From positions 1,860,001-1,924,000 of the forward strand of contig NZ_CP045652.1 of the NCBI RefSeq assembly GCF_009557615.1: a stretch of 64,000 nucleotides of DNA. The letters run 5' to 3'. Position 1 is the stretch's first letter. The number at the start of each line of letters is the position of its first letter. The notes under the pieces are model-generated. The model searched no databases, had not been told where the DNA came from, and worked only from the letters and a program-made list of their open reading frames with translations. Origin of the DNA: Sphingobacteruim zhuxiongii (GTDB taxonomy: Bacteria > Bacteroidota > Bacteroidia > Sphingobacteriales > Sphingobacteriaceae). Positions 9,453 through 18,356 of this stretch are shown in pieces. Position numbers and translations under genes: made by a program.

Positions 9453-9993
9453 ATTGAAAATTTTCTGTTAATCTTTTCATGACTATACTTAAGCTCTTAC
9501 GGGCACGGTGGAGGATAACTTTACTATTGTTCTCGGTCCATCCTGTAATTTCTGTAATCTCTTTCACACTGAGTTCTTCCAAATAGAAAAGCCTCAGAAT
9601 TAAGCTTTCATTGGAAGGTATTTTCATTAGCGCATCGTTGATGATTTCGCTTTGTTCCTTCCGCACTAAACTCTGTAAAATTGCTTCTTGCTGTGGGAGA
9701 TCATGTTTGGAAAGATCAAATTCAGCGTCAACAATTTTGTTTTTTGCCCGATACTTATACGCTGTGCGGACGAGGATTTTGTAGAACCAAGTGCTAAACT
9801 TAGCTTCCTTTTTAAAGTTTGACAGGGATAAATAGGCTTGCACAAAAGCCTCTTGCACAACTTCTTCGGCAAAAAGCTCATTCTTAAGCATAGATATAGC
9901 AATGGAGAATGCCATGTCCTTGTAGGTACTTATAAAGTACCGAAAAGCATGGCGATCACCGGATAATACTTTATCTATATAGATATTATCCAT
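9442..9993 (-). CDS. ECF-type RNA polymerase sigma factor
   Basis: A 183-residue sigma-70 family protein of ECF size. Region 2 is visible at about residues 9-75 (DRHAFRYFISTYKDMAFSIA, then AEEVVQEAFVQAYLSL and FSTWFYKILVRTAYKY). Region 4 lies at about 125-172, with the helix-turn-helix LSVKEITEITGWTENNSKVI. It is the middle gene of a three-gene overlapping operon with two small membrane proteins. This differs from the FecR-linked sigma at 51554, so the signal sensed is probably not TonB-transduced. Confidence 0.92.
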   Translation of the reverse strand: MDNIYIDKVLSGDRHAFRYFISTYKDMAFSIAISMLKNELFAEEVVQEAFVQAYLSLSNFKKEAKFSTWFYKILVRTAYKYRAKNKIVDAEFDLSKHDLPQQEAILQSLVRKEQSEIINDALMKIPSNESLILRLFYLEELSVKEITEITGWTENNSKVILHRARKSLSIVMKRLTENFQYGT

Positions 9994-10324
9994 CTATCTC
10001 TTCTTCATTCGTGTTGACACGATCTGCAATAAACAGAGCACATCCTACACAAAATGTAATTGTTCCGATAATAAAGAATCCTTCACTTTGATTGTCTTGA
10101 ATGAGATTTAAGTTCTGCAAAAATCCGACAAGGAGTAAACCGATGGAAAAACCAAGGGCAATAATCCCAGTTCTTTTCCATGAAAATCTTGACTTTGGCG
10201 TTCGAGGAATGGGACCCCCTAATGTTTTTATTGCATCGTAACGGAAGCGATTTACAAAATAAACGCTCAACGTAATGCAAGCAAACAAGGCTACTGGAAC
10301 TAATATTCCGACTAATTCTTTCAT
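9986..10324 (-). CDS. Small membrane protein (DUF6249-like)
   Basis: A 112-residue protein with three hydrophobic helices (about 4-24, 53-68 and 82-101) and a short acidic C-tail (RVNTNEEEIDG). The opening MKELVGILVPVALFACITLS resembles the DUF6249 family found beside ECF sigma genes in Bacteroidota. That assignment is by recall, not by search. It overlaps the sigma gene by 8 bases and would be the first gene of the operon. Confidence 0.6.
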   Translation of the reverse strand: MKELVGILVPVALFACITLSVYFVNRFRYDAIKTLGGPIPRTPKSRFSWKRTGIIALGFSIGLLLVGFLQNLNLIQDNQSEGFFIIGTITFCVGCALFIADRVNTNEEEIDG

Positions 10325-10414
10325 ATTCTATCTGGTTTTATCATTAGTGCATCTTGCTCTTCGAAAGGTTACAGAAAAAATGAAAATAATTGCATTGCAA
10401 CAATTCAATAAGAA

Positions 10415-10783
10415 TTAAGCGGGTTTTCTGAGGATCTTTTCCATCTTTCTACCCTTAGCAATTTCGTCGATTAATTTATCTAAATAACGCGCCTTTTGCG
10501 TCAATGGATTCTCGATCTCCTCCACGCGATAGCCACAGATAACACCCGTAATTAAATTTGCATTGGGATTAAGATTAGCCTGATTAAAGAACTCTTCAAA
10601 AGTGATGCGTTGCTCAACAAGCTCTTGTATTTTCTTTTCGTCAAAACCAGTAAGCCAGGTAATCACTTCATCAAGCTCTGCCTTCGTTCTACCTTTGGAC
10701 TCTACTTTCTGAATATACATGGGATATACAGAGCCAAAGATCATTTTTGCAATTCGCTCATTATGTTTATCTGTTGTTTTCAT
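10415..10783 (-). CDS. DUF2200 family protein
   Basis: A 122-residue cytosolic protein that fits DUF2200 over its whole length. It starts NERIAKMIFGSVYPMYIQKVESKGRTK, with ITWLTGFDEKKIQ in the middle and CGYRVEEIENPLTQKARYLDKLIDEIAKG near the end. The family is small, basic and widely conserved but has no known biochemical role. It is a single gene without clear operon partners. Confidence 0.85.
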   Translation of the reverse strand: MKTTDKHNERIAKMIFGSVYPMYIQKVESKGRTKAELDEVITWLTGFDEKKIQELVEQRITFEEFFNQANLNPNANLITGVICGYRVEEIENPLTQKARYLDKLIDEIAKGRKMEKILRKPA

Positions 10784-10926
10784 AGGTGTAAAATCATTTT
10801 AATGCAAGTTAGTAAATAGAATCCTTAAGTTTCTAACGGCCGAAAACCTTCCTGCTAAAGTATATGGAATTGAAGGTATGTAACTGTAAGATATAGTCCC
10901 TAGCGGAGGAATATAGGGTAAAGTAA

Positions 10927-10952
10927 AAAGACACCTTCCGGGAGGTGTCTTT
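10927..10952. terminator. Terminator after the FemAB-like gene
   Basis: AAAGACACCT and AGGTGTCTTT form a perfect stem around a six-base loop. T runs follow on both strands, so it can act in either direction. Confidence 0.85.
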
Positions 10953-10960
10953 TATAGATT

Positions 10961-12088
10961 TTAGCTTAAGTGATAGCTTTGATTCTTAAATTCCATTGAT
11001 GCATAAATTGCATACTTTTCTTGATCGAGTGGATAGTCCCAACATCCCATACGATGGTAAATTTGGCCTCCAAATCCCGATTTGAAGCGATAGAGTCCAT
11101 ACATAGGATGGGCAGGATCAGCTTGCGGCGAAATGCCAAAGAAGTCATATTCTGTACAGCCTTTTTCTTTTGCAATCTGCATTGCTTTCCATTGCAAGGC
11201 GTAGGTCGCCATATAGTTTCTATTTTCTGTTGCTGAAGCGCCATATAGATAGGTTCCCCGCGTACCAGTGACCACTAAGAACATCGCAGCTAAAGGCTTG
11301 TCGTTAACCTCCGCAATAAGTAAATATACATCGGCTGGCGATTGTGTGTCGTTAGCACGTGCCGTTAGGACGATCCGAAAATAATTAATATCATGCAGAA
11401 AGAAGTTATTGCGCTGAGCAGTCTGCCTATAGAGCTCATACCAAATATCAAGACTATCGAGGTCGAGGGACCGAATCTTAACGTCTTTTCTGCCCGCTAA
11501 GTTGATATTATAGCGTGTCTTCGGCTTCATATTCGCTAATAAGGTATCCGTATCTTTCTTCAAATCCATCATAATGGTGTTGGAAGGGAGGATGTCGGTA
11601 TTTGCCTTTCGAAGATTCCAATGATTAGTGCTATAGTTGAGTCTAATTTCTTGTAAACGCTTGTCTGGAGCCCCTAGCCAATTGCCGTGTAAGTCATAAC
11701 AATCGTCTTCATTGGCCCATAAGGATTGCCATGACAAGTCATAGCGAATCATGATGCATTGTTTTGGAAGGTAAGTTCGAAGGGCTTCAGAAAGCTGTTC
11801 CAAAAAGTAACCCTGCATATCTTCTACAGGTTCAACTTCCGGTCCATAAGGAACGTAAGCGATGCAATGCTCTGCATCCAACTTCTGAATAACAATCAAC
11901 AGGTCACCGATTAAGAAAGATTCTGTATCGGGCGTTTGATTTGGCAAATCTGCCTTGTCAATCTTAAAGTTAAACGCCGCTGTTTCGACGCCTTGAAGTA
12001 ATTTAACTTTTGACCAGTAAGCGGTCTGCTGAATAATGGAAGTTCGGTAAATATCCTTAATTTCCTTCTCCTTCAAATCTGCAATCAT
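10961..12088 (-). CDS. FemAB-family aminoacyltransferase (peptidoglycan bridge type)
   Basis: A 375-residue two-lobed GNAT-fold protein of the FemX/FemAB group. The second lobe carries NFFLHDINYFRIVL and YLYGASATENRNYMATYALQWKAMQIAKEKGCTEYDFFGI, and the C-terminal signature GLYRFKSGFGG. In Firmicutes such enzymes move amino acids from aminoacyl-tRNA to lipid II. In Bacteroidota, whose peptidoglycan is usually directly cross-linked, the acceptor is uncertain; lipid or peptide aminoacylation is possible. It is cytosolic, has no signal peptide, and forms a single transcription unit with its own terminator. Confidence 0.88.
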   Translation of the reverse strand: MIADLKEKEIKDIYRTSIIQQTAYWSKVKLLQGVETAAFNFKIDKADLPNQTPDTESFLIGDLLIVIQKLDAEHCIAYVPYGPEVEPVEDMQGYFLEQLSEALRTYLPKQCIMIRYDLSWQSLWANEDDCYDLHGNWLGAPDKRLQEIRLNYSTNHWNLRKANTDILPSNTIMMDLKKDTDTLLANMKPKTRYNINLAGRKDVKIRSLDLDSLDIWYELYRQTAQRNNFFLHDINYFRIVLTARANDTQSPADVYLLIAEVNDKPLAAMFLVVTGTRGTYLYGASATENRNYMATYALQWKAMQIAKEKGCTEYDFFGISPQADPAHPMYGLYRFKSGFGGQIYHRMGCWDYPLDQEKYAIYASMEFKNQSYHLS

Positions 12089-12238
12089 GATAATAAAACT
12101 TAGATCCTAGCCGATTCAAATTCTAGCGAATAGGCCAAAAATGGCAAACATAGCCATTAAAAAGGAGAAAGGCGGTTTTATTTGTCAGGACTTTGTTAAA
12201 AAGCTATTCTTAAGATGTTTACACTGTAAAAGTGCCAA

Positions 12239-12445
12239 TTAAAAGTCGTCTTCGACAATTTCTGCGACACGACCGACAGAACCGTCTGTCAGTCGAACTT
12301 TGATACCTCGACTATGATAAGGCGAAGAGGTAAGAATATCTTTTACTTCACCTTCGGTCAGATTCCCACTGCGTTGATCTTTTTTCAGAATAATATTAAC
12401 GATCATGCCGGGCTTTATATTCGCTCTAGTATTTCCTTCGCTCAT
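12239..12445 (-). CDS. YwbE family protein
   Basis: A 68-residue protein beginning MSEGNTRANIKPGMIVNIIL. The frame is open further up to 12526, but the family starts at the Met at 12445. The sequence KKDQRSGNLTEGEVKDILTSSPYHSRGIKVRL is the YwbE/DUF2196 hallmark. It has a small beta-barrel-like fold and its function is unknown. It is divergent from the nuclease gene. Confidence 0.85.
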   Translation of the reverse strand: MSEGNTRANIKPGMIVNIILKKDQRSGNLTEGEVKDILTSSPYHSRGIKVRLTDGSVGRVAEIVEDDF

Positions 12446-12605
12446 CTCTTTGTTTTTTACAAAAATAAGGGATGTGTTAGATATTCGCGAACCGAAATGA
12501 TGACAATCGCTAAAATATAGGGTCACAAATCATTTTCTAATCTTATAAAAAGCCTTACTTTTGGCAGCCTCAACCAATTTGGGTGATGAAAATATATTTT
12601 TTGTG

Positions 12606-13136
12606 ATGCGTACTTTTTTAATTAGCCTTCTTCTTTTCTGTTCTTTATGTGCTTGTGAATCTATTCAGGGATTTCAGCAGTATGTTCAAGTCGCTTCTGA
12701 TTTTCCTCAGCAGCAAGAGGAGCTAGGCGAGTTTGTTCGTGTTGCGAGTTATATAGATGGTGACACCTTCTGGGCAATTCGTGCTGACAGTACGCGCATG
12801 AAGATCCGATTAATCGGAATTGACGCTCCTGAAACCAAGACCGTGTTTAACAAGAAGAAGCATCCTTACGGTGCTGTGTCTAAAGCTTATTTAACTGAAG
12901 TGTTGAGTAAGAGTCCAAGTGTTTCACTAAAATTTGATGTTGACTCTCTCGATCGCTATGGAAGAACACTAGCCTATGTCTTTTTGGAAGATGGCACTTT
13001 CTTAAATGAACTTATGCTCCGTAAAGGTCACGCGATGACGATGACAATCCCTCCAAATGTAAAGCATCAGGAGCTTTTACTGGCCGCACAACGAGAGGCA
13101 AGAGAAAACGGACGTGGGCTCTGGAAGGAGAATTAG
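12606..13136 (+). CDS. Thermonuclease-family lipoprotein
   Basis: A 176-residue staphylococcal-nuclease-fold protein. The ATG at 12606 is chosen over the longer reading from 12561 because it begins directly with a lipoprotein signal (MRTFLISLLLFCSLCAC, Cys at about 17). The SNase core shows IDGDTF, the catalytic segment RLIGIDAPETK (Arg and Glu), DVDSLDRYGRTLAYV (second catalytic Arg) and the closing EARENGRGLW. It is predicted to be a calcium-dependent nuclease anchored in the envelope, probably cleaving extracellular or periplasmic nucleic acid. Confidence 0.9.
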   Translation: MRTFLISLLLFCSLCACESIQGFQQYVQVASDFPQQQEELGEFVRVASYIDGDTFWAIRADSTRMKIRLIGIDAPETKTVFNKKKHPYGAVSKAYLTEVLSKSPSVSLKFDVDSLDRYGRTLAYVFLEDGTFLNELMLRKGHAMTMTIPPNVKHQELLLAAQREARENGRGLWKEN

Positions 13137-13238
13137 TATTTCTTTCGGTCGAAAAGAGAGGCAATTGACAACTTAAGTTCTATTATTAGCGTTTTTATTT
13201 TATGGAATTCTTTCCGTAATTTAATCTTATCTCTAGCT

Positions 13239-13721
13239 ATGTTTATCAATTTACAGACCGAAAGATTAGATATTCGTCCATTAGATATGTACGACTCCGC
13301 CTTTATCCTCAAGTTGCTAAATACAGAGGGCTGGATCCAATTTATTGGGGATAAGGAAGTTCATGAGCTCGAAGATGCCTTAGCTTATATCCACTGGATC
13401 TTGAAAAAGGACAATTTCTATTACCATGTTGTCCGTAATAAAGCTGATTTCGAACCTATTGGCGTCGTGACTCTGCTCTACCGAGATACCTATCAACATC
13501 CCGACGTTGGATTCGCTTTTCTTCCCGAACAAAACGGTAAAGGATATGCCTATGAAGCCGTTTCAACCTATTTAGAGGCTCTCCGCAATGCTACTCCCCA
13601 TATCCAATTGCTGGCATTAGTGATGCCTTCCAACCATCGATCCATACGTCTTATCGAGAAACTAGGATTTAGATTTCAAGAAGAAGATGTAGAGGAGGGA
13701 CTGATGGAGTATAGATTTTAA
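13239..13721 (+). CDS. GNAT family N-acetyltransferase (RimJ/RimL-like)
   Basis: A 160-residue acetyltransferase. The start FINLQTERLDIRPLDMYDSAFI and the acetyl-CoA segment VGFAFLPEQNGKGYAYEAVSTYL are typical of the Acetyltransf_3 (RimJ/L) branch. The end PSNHRSIRLIEKLGFRF is the family's final beta-alpha signature. The substrate is unknown. It is a single gene whose stop codon is directly followed by a heptad repeat array. Confidence 0.88.
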   Translation: MFINLQTERLDIRPLDMYDSAFILKLLNTEGWIQFIGDKEVHELEDALAYIHWILKKDNFYYHVVRNKADFEPIGVVTLLYRDTYQHPDVGFAFLPEQNGKGYAYEAVSTYLEALRNATPHIQLLALVMPSNHRSIRLIEKLGFRFQEEDVEEGLMEYRF

Positions 13722-13724
13722 ACT

Positions 13725-13759
13725 TTAGATTTTAGACCTTAGATATAAGACGTTAGATG
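13725..13759 (+). repeat. Heptad array, 5 units of TTAGAYA type
   Basis: Units in register: TTAGATT, TTAGACC, TTAGATA, TAAGACG, TTAGATG. It begins 3 bases after the GNAT stop and reads outward into the gap. A decayed opposite-strand array may lie at 14113-14140 (GTCTTAA, GTTTTGG, ATCTAAT, GTCTATT). Confidence 0.85.
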
Positions 13760-13763
13760 TATG

Positions 13764-14163
13764 TGTATTGAATTTATCCTTTGGATTTATTTGTAAATTC
13801 TAGGATCTGTATGCTTCGTGGATATTCGGTTTTGGCTTGCTATATTTTGCGTAGATACTAGGGGCATTCTTCGGAGCTCAACCCTTGGGTGCTTATCAAT
13901 TCTCAATTCACCTATGTTTTATGCTATTAGCGTTGGTAAACCCCTAACTGTTTCGGAAATAAACGCAAAGCTGTCATTCGTTGAAAGGAGATATACAAAA
14001 TACACAATAGGGCGCCCTTTCGCTCTATTTCGATCAGCTATTTAAGTATAAGCAATTTAACGCTAGTCGATCTGATTTTAATACGATTTAAAGGGATCGA
14101 TCTACGTGTTTGGTCTTAAGTTTTGGATCTAATGTCTATTATTCCCATATAATTTGATCTTTT
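13764..14163. other. Intergenic stretch without a recognisable gene
   Basis: About 400 bases between the heptad array and the TonB operon promoter. A 75-codon frame at 13818-14045 matches nothing I recognise and has no convincing start signal. The right part holds possible decayed heptads at 14113-14140. Confidence 0.5.
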
Positions 14164-14196
14164 TTTGTTTAGAAAGATTCTAAACAGGTATATTTG
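14164..14196 (+). promoter_or_regulatory. Promoter with palindromic operator for the TonB/DUF4876/DUF6850 operon
   Basis: TTTG at 14164-14167 and TATATTTG at 14189-14196 match the Bacteroidota TTTG / TAnnTTTG promoter, with a 21-base spacer. The perfect palindrome GTTTAGAA-AGA-TTCTAAAC at 14167-14185 fills the spacer. That placement fits a repressor site. The shape resembles DtxR/MntR-type metal boxes, which is inference only. Confidence 0.6.
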
Positions 14197-14272
14197 CACC
14201 TGAAACAGTGAGAGCTTCTATTTATCTACCATCTCTCACCTCTATTATTAATTTATACTCGCATTATTGCAG

Positions 14273-17098
14273 ATGAAATTTAATACCATTACGTTCGGAA
14301 TCATCGGGACTTGCTTAAGCATATTCTTATACCATCCACTTTCCGCACAGGAGAAACGAGCAACACTAACAGGGACTGCTTATGAAACGGTGAACGGCAG
14401 ACTTGTTCCTTTACGACAAGCGACACTCAGCATTCAAAATATGGGCATTAGTTTATCGACTGATGGTTCTGGGAAATTTGAATTTAAGGATCTTCCGACC
14501 GGAAAGATCGCTTTACACGGACAATTTGTTGGGAAGGTATCGCTAGATACGGCTATAAATCTAATTGATAATCAGCAGATTCAATTGGTTTTTCGAGACA
14601 ACTCGTTTAGGTTGGATGAGGTTGGCGTTACTGCGGAGGCCTCTTCAAAAAATGCGGCAACGAGTTCCGTTATCGGCCGGGCAGCGATTGAGCATTTGCA
14701 GGCGAATAGCTTAGCGGATGTGATGAGCTTAATGCCCGGAGCGCGGGCGTCGAATCCGGATTTAACGAATTCAAAACAAATCAACATTCGTCAAATTGTT
14801 GGCGCGAGCTCTGATAATTTCAATGCCTTCGGTACATCAATTATTGTCAATGGGGCACCGACTTCGAACAACGCGAATATGCAAGTCATGAATCCTGTAG
14901 GCGTAGGATTAAATTCCTCGATGTCAGGGGGCGCTTCTGCCGCTGGTGGAATTGATGTACGTAATATTCCTATTCAAAATATCGAGTCCGTTGAGGTTAT
15001 TCGCGGTATTCCTTCCGTTGAATATGGCGATGTTGCTTCGGGTGCTGTGATTGTTAACCAAAAGGCGGGAAAGCAACCTTTAACCATTGAAGCGAGAACG
15101 AATCCCAATTTGTATTCTTTTATGGCAAATCAAGGGATTCAATTAGCAGAATCAAAAGGCGCTTTAAATTTAGGTGCTGATTATAGTTATAATGTCACTA
15201 AGCCTGAAGAAGGCAATGTTTTTTATCAACGAGCGACATTTAATACGTTATATAGCCGAGGATTATTGAATAATCGTCTTTCTACAAATACCGCATTAGC
15301 GTTTAATTTTGGTAAATCGACGCGTAAGCAGAACCCTGACGACGAACGTACATTTCTTGAAACATCCGGTAAGGAAGTTGGCTTTAACCTGAATACCAAT
15401 GGTACACTGTCTTTTACTGACAAATGGTTGAAAAATATACGTTACACGTTAAGTGGTAATTATCAGCATAAGGATTCGTATTTAAAGTCACAATATACGA
15501 ATGCGACAGCGCCATATTCCATGACCTATACTGACGGAGCTGTATTATCGAACAGGCCTGGGCAAGCGATTTACGATGCAGATGGAAATCAAATAACAAA
15601 TATCCCTGCTGGCGAGGAAAGCTTATATGCGGTTTATTTACCTGCTACCTATGTTGGTGAGTATGGTATTGATGGACGTGAGTTTTCGGGCTTTGCAAAA
15701 GCGATGGCGTCGTTCTTTAATAAGGTCGGGAATACACAACATAAATGGGTTATTGGTGCTGATTTTAAGTACGATAAGAATTTTGGGGATGGAAAGCAAT
15801 TTGTCGACTCACTACCCCCGATTAGGAACTCGCAGGTTCCTAATTCGACAACTAGAAAGCGTACATTCCGCGAGGTTCCCGGACTTCAACAATTCGGTTT
15901 GTTTGCGCAAGAGAATTTTACTGCCCATTTTGGCGCGCACGATCTGAATATTGAAGCAGGTATTCGTTATGACTTATTTAGTGGCGGCCATTCGGCCTTA
16001 TCACCACGTATTAATGCAAATTTCGAATTGATACCGAATGTGTTAACTCTTCGTGGGGGCTACGGATTATTAGCAAAGGCGCCGAGCTTAACCTATTTAC
16101 ATCCTGAGCGCGCGTACTTTGAGTATGTAAACATCAATGAATTGGCGTCCACAATTCCCGCGGATCAGCAATTGTTTATCACTACGACGCGCGTCTTCGA
16201 CACTGAAAATAGTGATTTGAAGATTGCGAAAAATAAGAAATCGGAGCTGGGTTTTGATTTGCAACTTGGCAAATCGCAGTTACGTGTAACTGGTTTTCAA
16301 GAGCAATTAATCGATGGATACAGTTACAGCTATTTGCCTAATTCTTTTCAAAGCGTCGATTATATAGAATACAAGCGAGCGAATGCGAACGCTGATTTGG
16401 TAGGAACACACAATCCGATCTTATCGAAATATTTCATGCCGAACAATACCAACCGCTTAGAAAAGAAAGGGGTGGAGATGGAGCTTCACTTAAAGCGTAT
16501 TGACGCGATTCGGACCCAGTTTAGCATAAATGGTATGTATTTATGGCGTAAAGCGTTCTCATCGAATTATACCTACTATGACAGTGAGAGTGGTTTAGGG
16601 GCAACCAACAGAACACATGTTGGACTTTATGCTCCGGACATGGAGGTGAACTATCATAAAGCAGCAAGTACGTCGATTCGTGCGACTCACAATATTCCGT
16701 CGATTGGACTTGCTATTACTTTAACGGCAGAGACTATTTGGAACGATACGAATTGGAAGGTTTATGGAAATGACTCGATTCCATTAAGTTACATTAGTAA
16801 ATACGACGGACAAGTTTATGATTTCGACCCGAGTAAGAAGGATGAAGCCGAATTTAAAAACATTGTTCGTAAAGTCAGTCGTCCGGAAGAGTTGAAAGAA
16901 AGCTTACCTGCTTTCATGAATTTCAATATTAATATTACCAAGGAAATTCGGGATATTATGCGTGTTTCGTTCTTCGCGAACAATATGTTTAGGTCTTATC
17001 CTAACCATCGTTCAGATCGTGTGAAATCAGAATATATCAGTCGAAATTCCAATAATCCATACTTCTTTGGATTAAATCTCGCTCTTATTATTAAATAA
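14273..17098 (+). CDS. TonB-dependent outer-membrane receptor
   Basis: A 941-residue receptor. The ATG at 14273 is preferred over a TTG two codons upstream. A signal peptide ends HPLSA-QEK. A carboxypeptidase-regulatory-like beta sandwich (about 30-115) precedes the plug (about 125-255: ATSSVIGRAAIEHLQANSLADVMSLMPG, IESVEVIRGIPSVEYGDVASGAVIVNQKAG). The barrel then runs to the end (FGLNLALIIK). It lacks the SusC-type SIRG and EVVVVGYG signatures, so it belongs with siderophore- or metal-type receptors rather than glycan ones. The stop overlaps the next start (TAATG). The operator upstream and the DUF4876/DUF6850 partners suggest a regulated uptake system whose substrate is unknown. Confidence 0.92.
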   Translation: MKFNTITFGIIGTCLSIFLYHPLSAQEKRATLTGTAYETVNGRLVPLRQATLSIQNMGISLSTDGSGKFEFKDLPTGKIALHGQFVGKVSLDTAINLIDNQQIQLVFRDNSFRLDEVGVTAEASSKNAATSSVIGRAAIEHLQANSLADVMSLMPGARASNPDLTNSKQINIRQIVGASSDNFNAFGTSIIVNGAPTSNNANMQVMNPVGVGLNSSMSGGASAAGGIDVRNIPIQNIESVEVIRGIPSVEYGDVASGAVIVNQKAGKQPLTIEARTNPNLYSFMANQGIQLAESKGALNLGADYSYNVTKPEEGNVFYQRATFNTLYSRGLLNNRLSTNTALAFNFGKSTRKQNPDDERTFLETSGKEVGFNLNTNGTLSFTDKWLKNIRYTLSGNYQHKDSYLKSQYTNATAPYSMTYTDGAVLSNRPGQAIYDADGNQITNIPAGEESLYAVYLPATYVGEYGIDGREFSGFAKAMASFFNKVGNTQHKWVIGADFKYDKNFGDGKQFVDSLPPIRNSQVPNSTTRKRTFREVPGLQQFGLFAQENFTAHFGAHDLNIEAGIRYDLFSGGHSALSPRINANFELIPNVLTLRGGYGLLAKAPSLTYLHPERAYFEYVNINELASTIPADQQLFITTTRVFDTENSDLKIAKNKKSELGFDLQLGKSQLRVTGFQEQLIDGYSYSYLPNSFQSVDYIEYKRANANADLVGTHNPILSKYFMPNNTNRLEKKGVEMELHLKRIDAIRTQFSINGMYLWRKAFSSNYTYYDSESGLGATNRTHVGLYAPDMEVNYHKAASTSIRATHNIPSIGLAITLTAETIWNDTNWKVYGNDSIPLSYISKYDGQVYDFDPSKKDEAEFKNIVRKVSRPEELKESLPAFMNFNINITKEIRDIMRVSFFANNMFRSYPNHRSDRVKSEYISRNSNNPYFFGLNLALIIK

Positions 17099-18339
17099 TG
17101 TCTATAATGAAAATTAAATATACTTTATTCGGCCTTGTCGCAGCGGCAAGTATTAGTAGTGCTTGCAGCCGCATTGACAATGGTCTAGATACGGACGACA
17201 TTGCTTACATGAGTTTAAATGTTACAGCAAATCCTGCTTCCGCAGGTATTCAAACCACAGAAGGTCTTAAGATAGTATTGGAAAACTTTTCGGAGGGTTA
17301 TCGCATCGAGCATACGATGACTGAAGGCGTTAATCGAATTGAAAAATTAATTCCCGGTACATATTCGATAAATATTACAGGTAATGTCGAGCAGGATGGG
17401 AAGACTTATTATTTGAACGGTAGTAAGGTGAACTATCTAGTCGTTAAAGATAGTGAATCGATTAGCATAGATGTTAATGGTGCGTCTGTAGGACCATTAG
17501 CTTTTAGTGAGTTGTTTTATGCTGGTACGGAGCCATTTTACTTTAGAAATCAGTTTTATGAAATCATCAATAACTCGGATGAAACGGTTTACTTAGATGG
17601 TCTTCATTTTGCGAATTTGGTTCCAGGTGCTGCGACAACGAATCTTCCGGTATGGCCTGAAGAAGATGCGGGTCAATATGTTTACGCGGAGCGTATTTGG
17701 AAAATTCCAGGAAGTGGAAGGGAGTATCCTTTAGCGCCTGGAGAATCTTTTAGTATTGCACAGTTTGCTGCGAATCATAAATTGGCGCAGTATAATCCTA
17801 AATCGCCAATCGATTGTTCGACGTCGGAATTTGAATTTAATATGAACAATGCGAACTTCCCGGATCAACCAGCGGCTGATATGCAGCATGTTTTTTATAA
17901 TGGTTTAGCGGGAAAGGGAAGCTTGCCGCAATACTTGACTTCCGTTATGGGGGGTGCATACGTAATTTTCAGGATCCCGGAAGGTAAAGCTTACGATCCT
18001 GTAGGCAATAAAGCCTTGCAGACGCGTAATCTAGCGACAACGTCGGCAACACTTTACGCGAAGATACCGTTGGATTTTGTGATGGATGCTGTTGAATGTG
18101 GACAAAATGAGAATATGATTACCGCCAAGCGTGTTGCCTCCGTTTTAGATGCCGGGATGACCTATGTTGGCGCGAGTTATAACTCCAAAGGGGTACGTCG
18201 TAAAACCTCAGGAAAGAACGCGGCGGGATTGCCTATTCTGCAAGATACAAACAACAGTACAGAAGATTTTGAACGTTTGGTTACTCCACAATTTCGCTTT
18301 TTTGGGGAAGGAATTCCAAGTTGGTCCAGTGCAAAATAA
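17098..18339 (+). CDS. DUF4876 family lipoprotein
   Basis: A 413-residue protein with a lipoprotein signal ending SISSACSRI (Cys at about 22). An N-terminal beta domain of about 100 residues (MSLNVTANPASAGIQTTEG..., like a carboxypeptidase-regulatory or Ig-type fold) is followed by the DUF4876 region with FSELFYAGTEPFYFRNQFYEIINNSDETVYLDGL, similar to lamin-tail-like beta folds. Its ATG shares one base with the receptor stop, so expression is coupled. A surface or periplasmic lipoprotein partner of the TonB receptor, working like a SusD analogue, is a reasonable guess. No direct evidence gives the ligand. Confidence 0.85.
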   Translation: MSIMKIKYTLFGLVAAASISSACSRIDNGLDTDDIAYMSLNVTANPASAGIQTTEGLKIVLENFSEGYRIEHTMTEGVNRIEKLIPGTYSINITGNVEQDGKTYYLNGSKVNYLVVKDSESISIDVNGASVGPLAFSELFYAGTEPFYFRNQFYEIINNSDETVYLDGLHFANLVPGAATTNLPVWPEEDAGQYVYAERIWKIPGSGREYPLAPGESFSIAQFAANHKLAQYNPKSPIDCSTSEFEFNMNNANFPDQPAADMQHVFYNGLAGKGSLPQYLTSVMGGAYVIFRIPEGKAYDPVGNKALQTRNLATTSATLYAKIPLDFVMDAVECGQNENMITAKRVASVLDAGMTYVGASYNSKGVRRKTSGKNAAGLPILQDTNNSTEDFERLVTPQFRFFGEGIPSWSSAK

Positions 18340-18356
18340 TTAAGCTTAGCTATCCG

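Noticed and set aside
13818-14045. 75-codon plus-strand frame
   Set aside because: There is no start signal, known domain or operon context.
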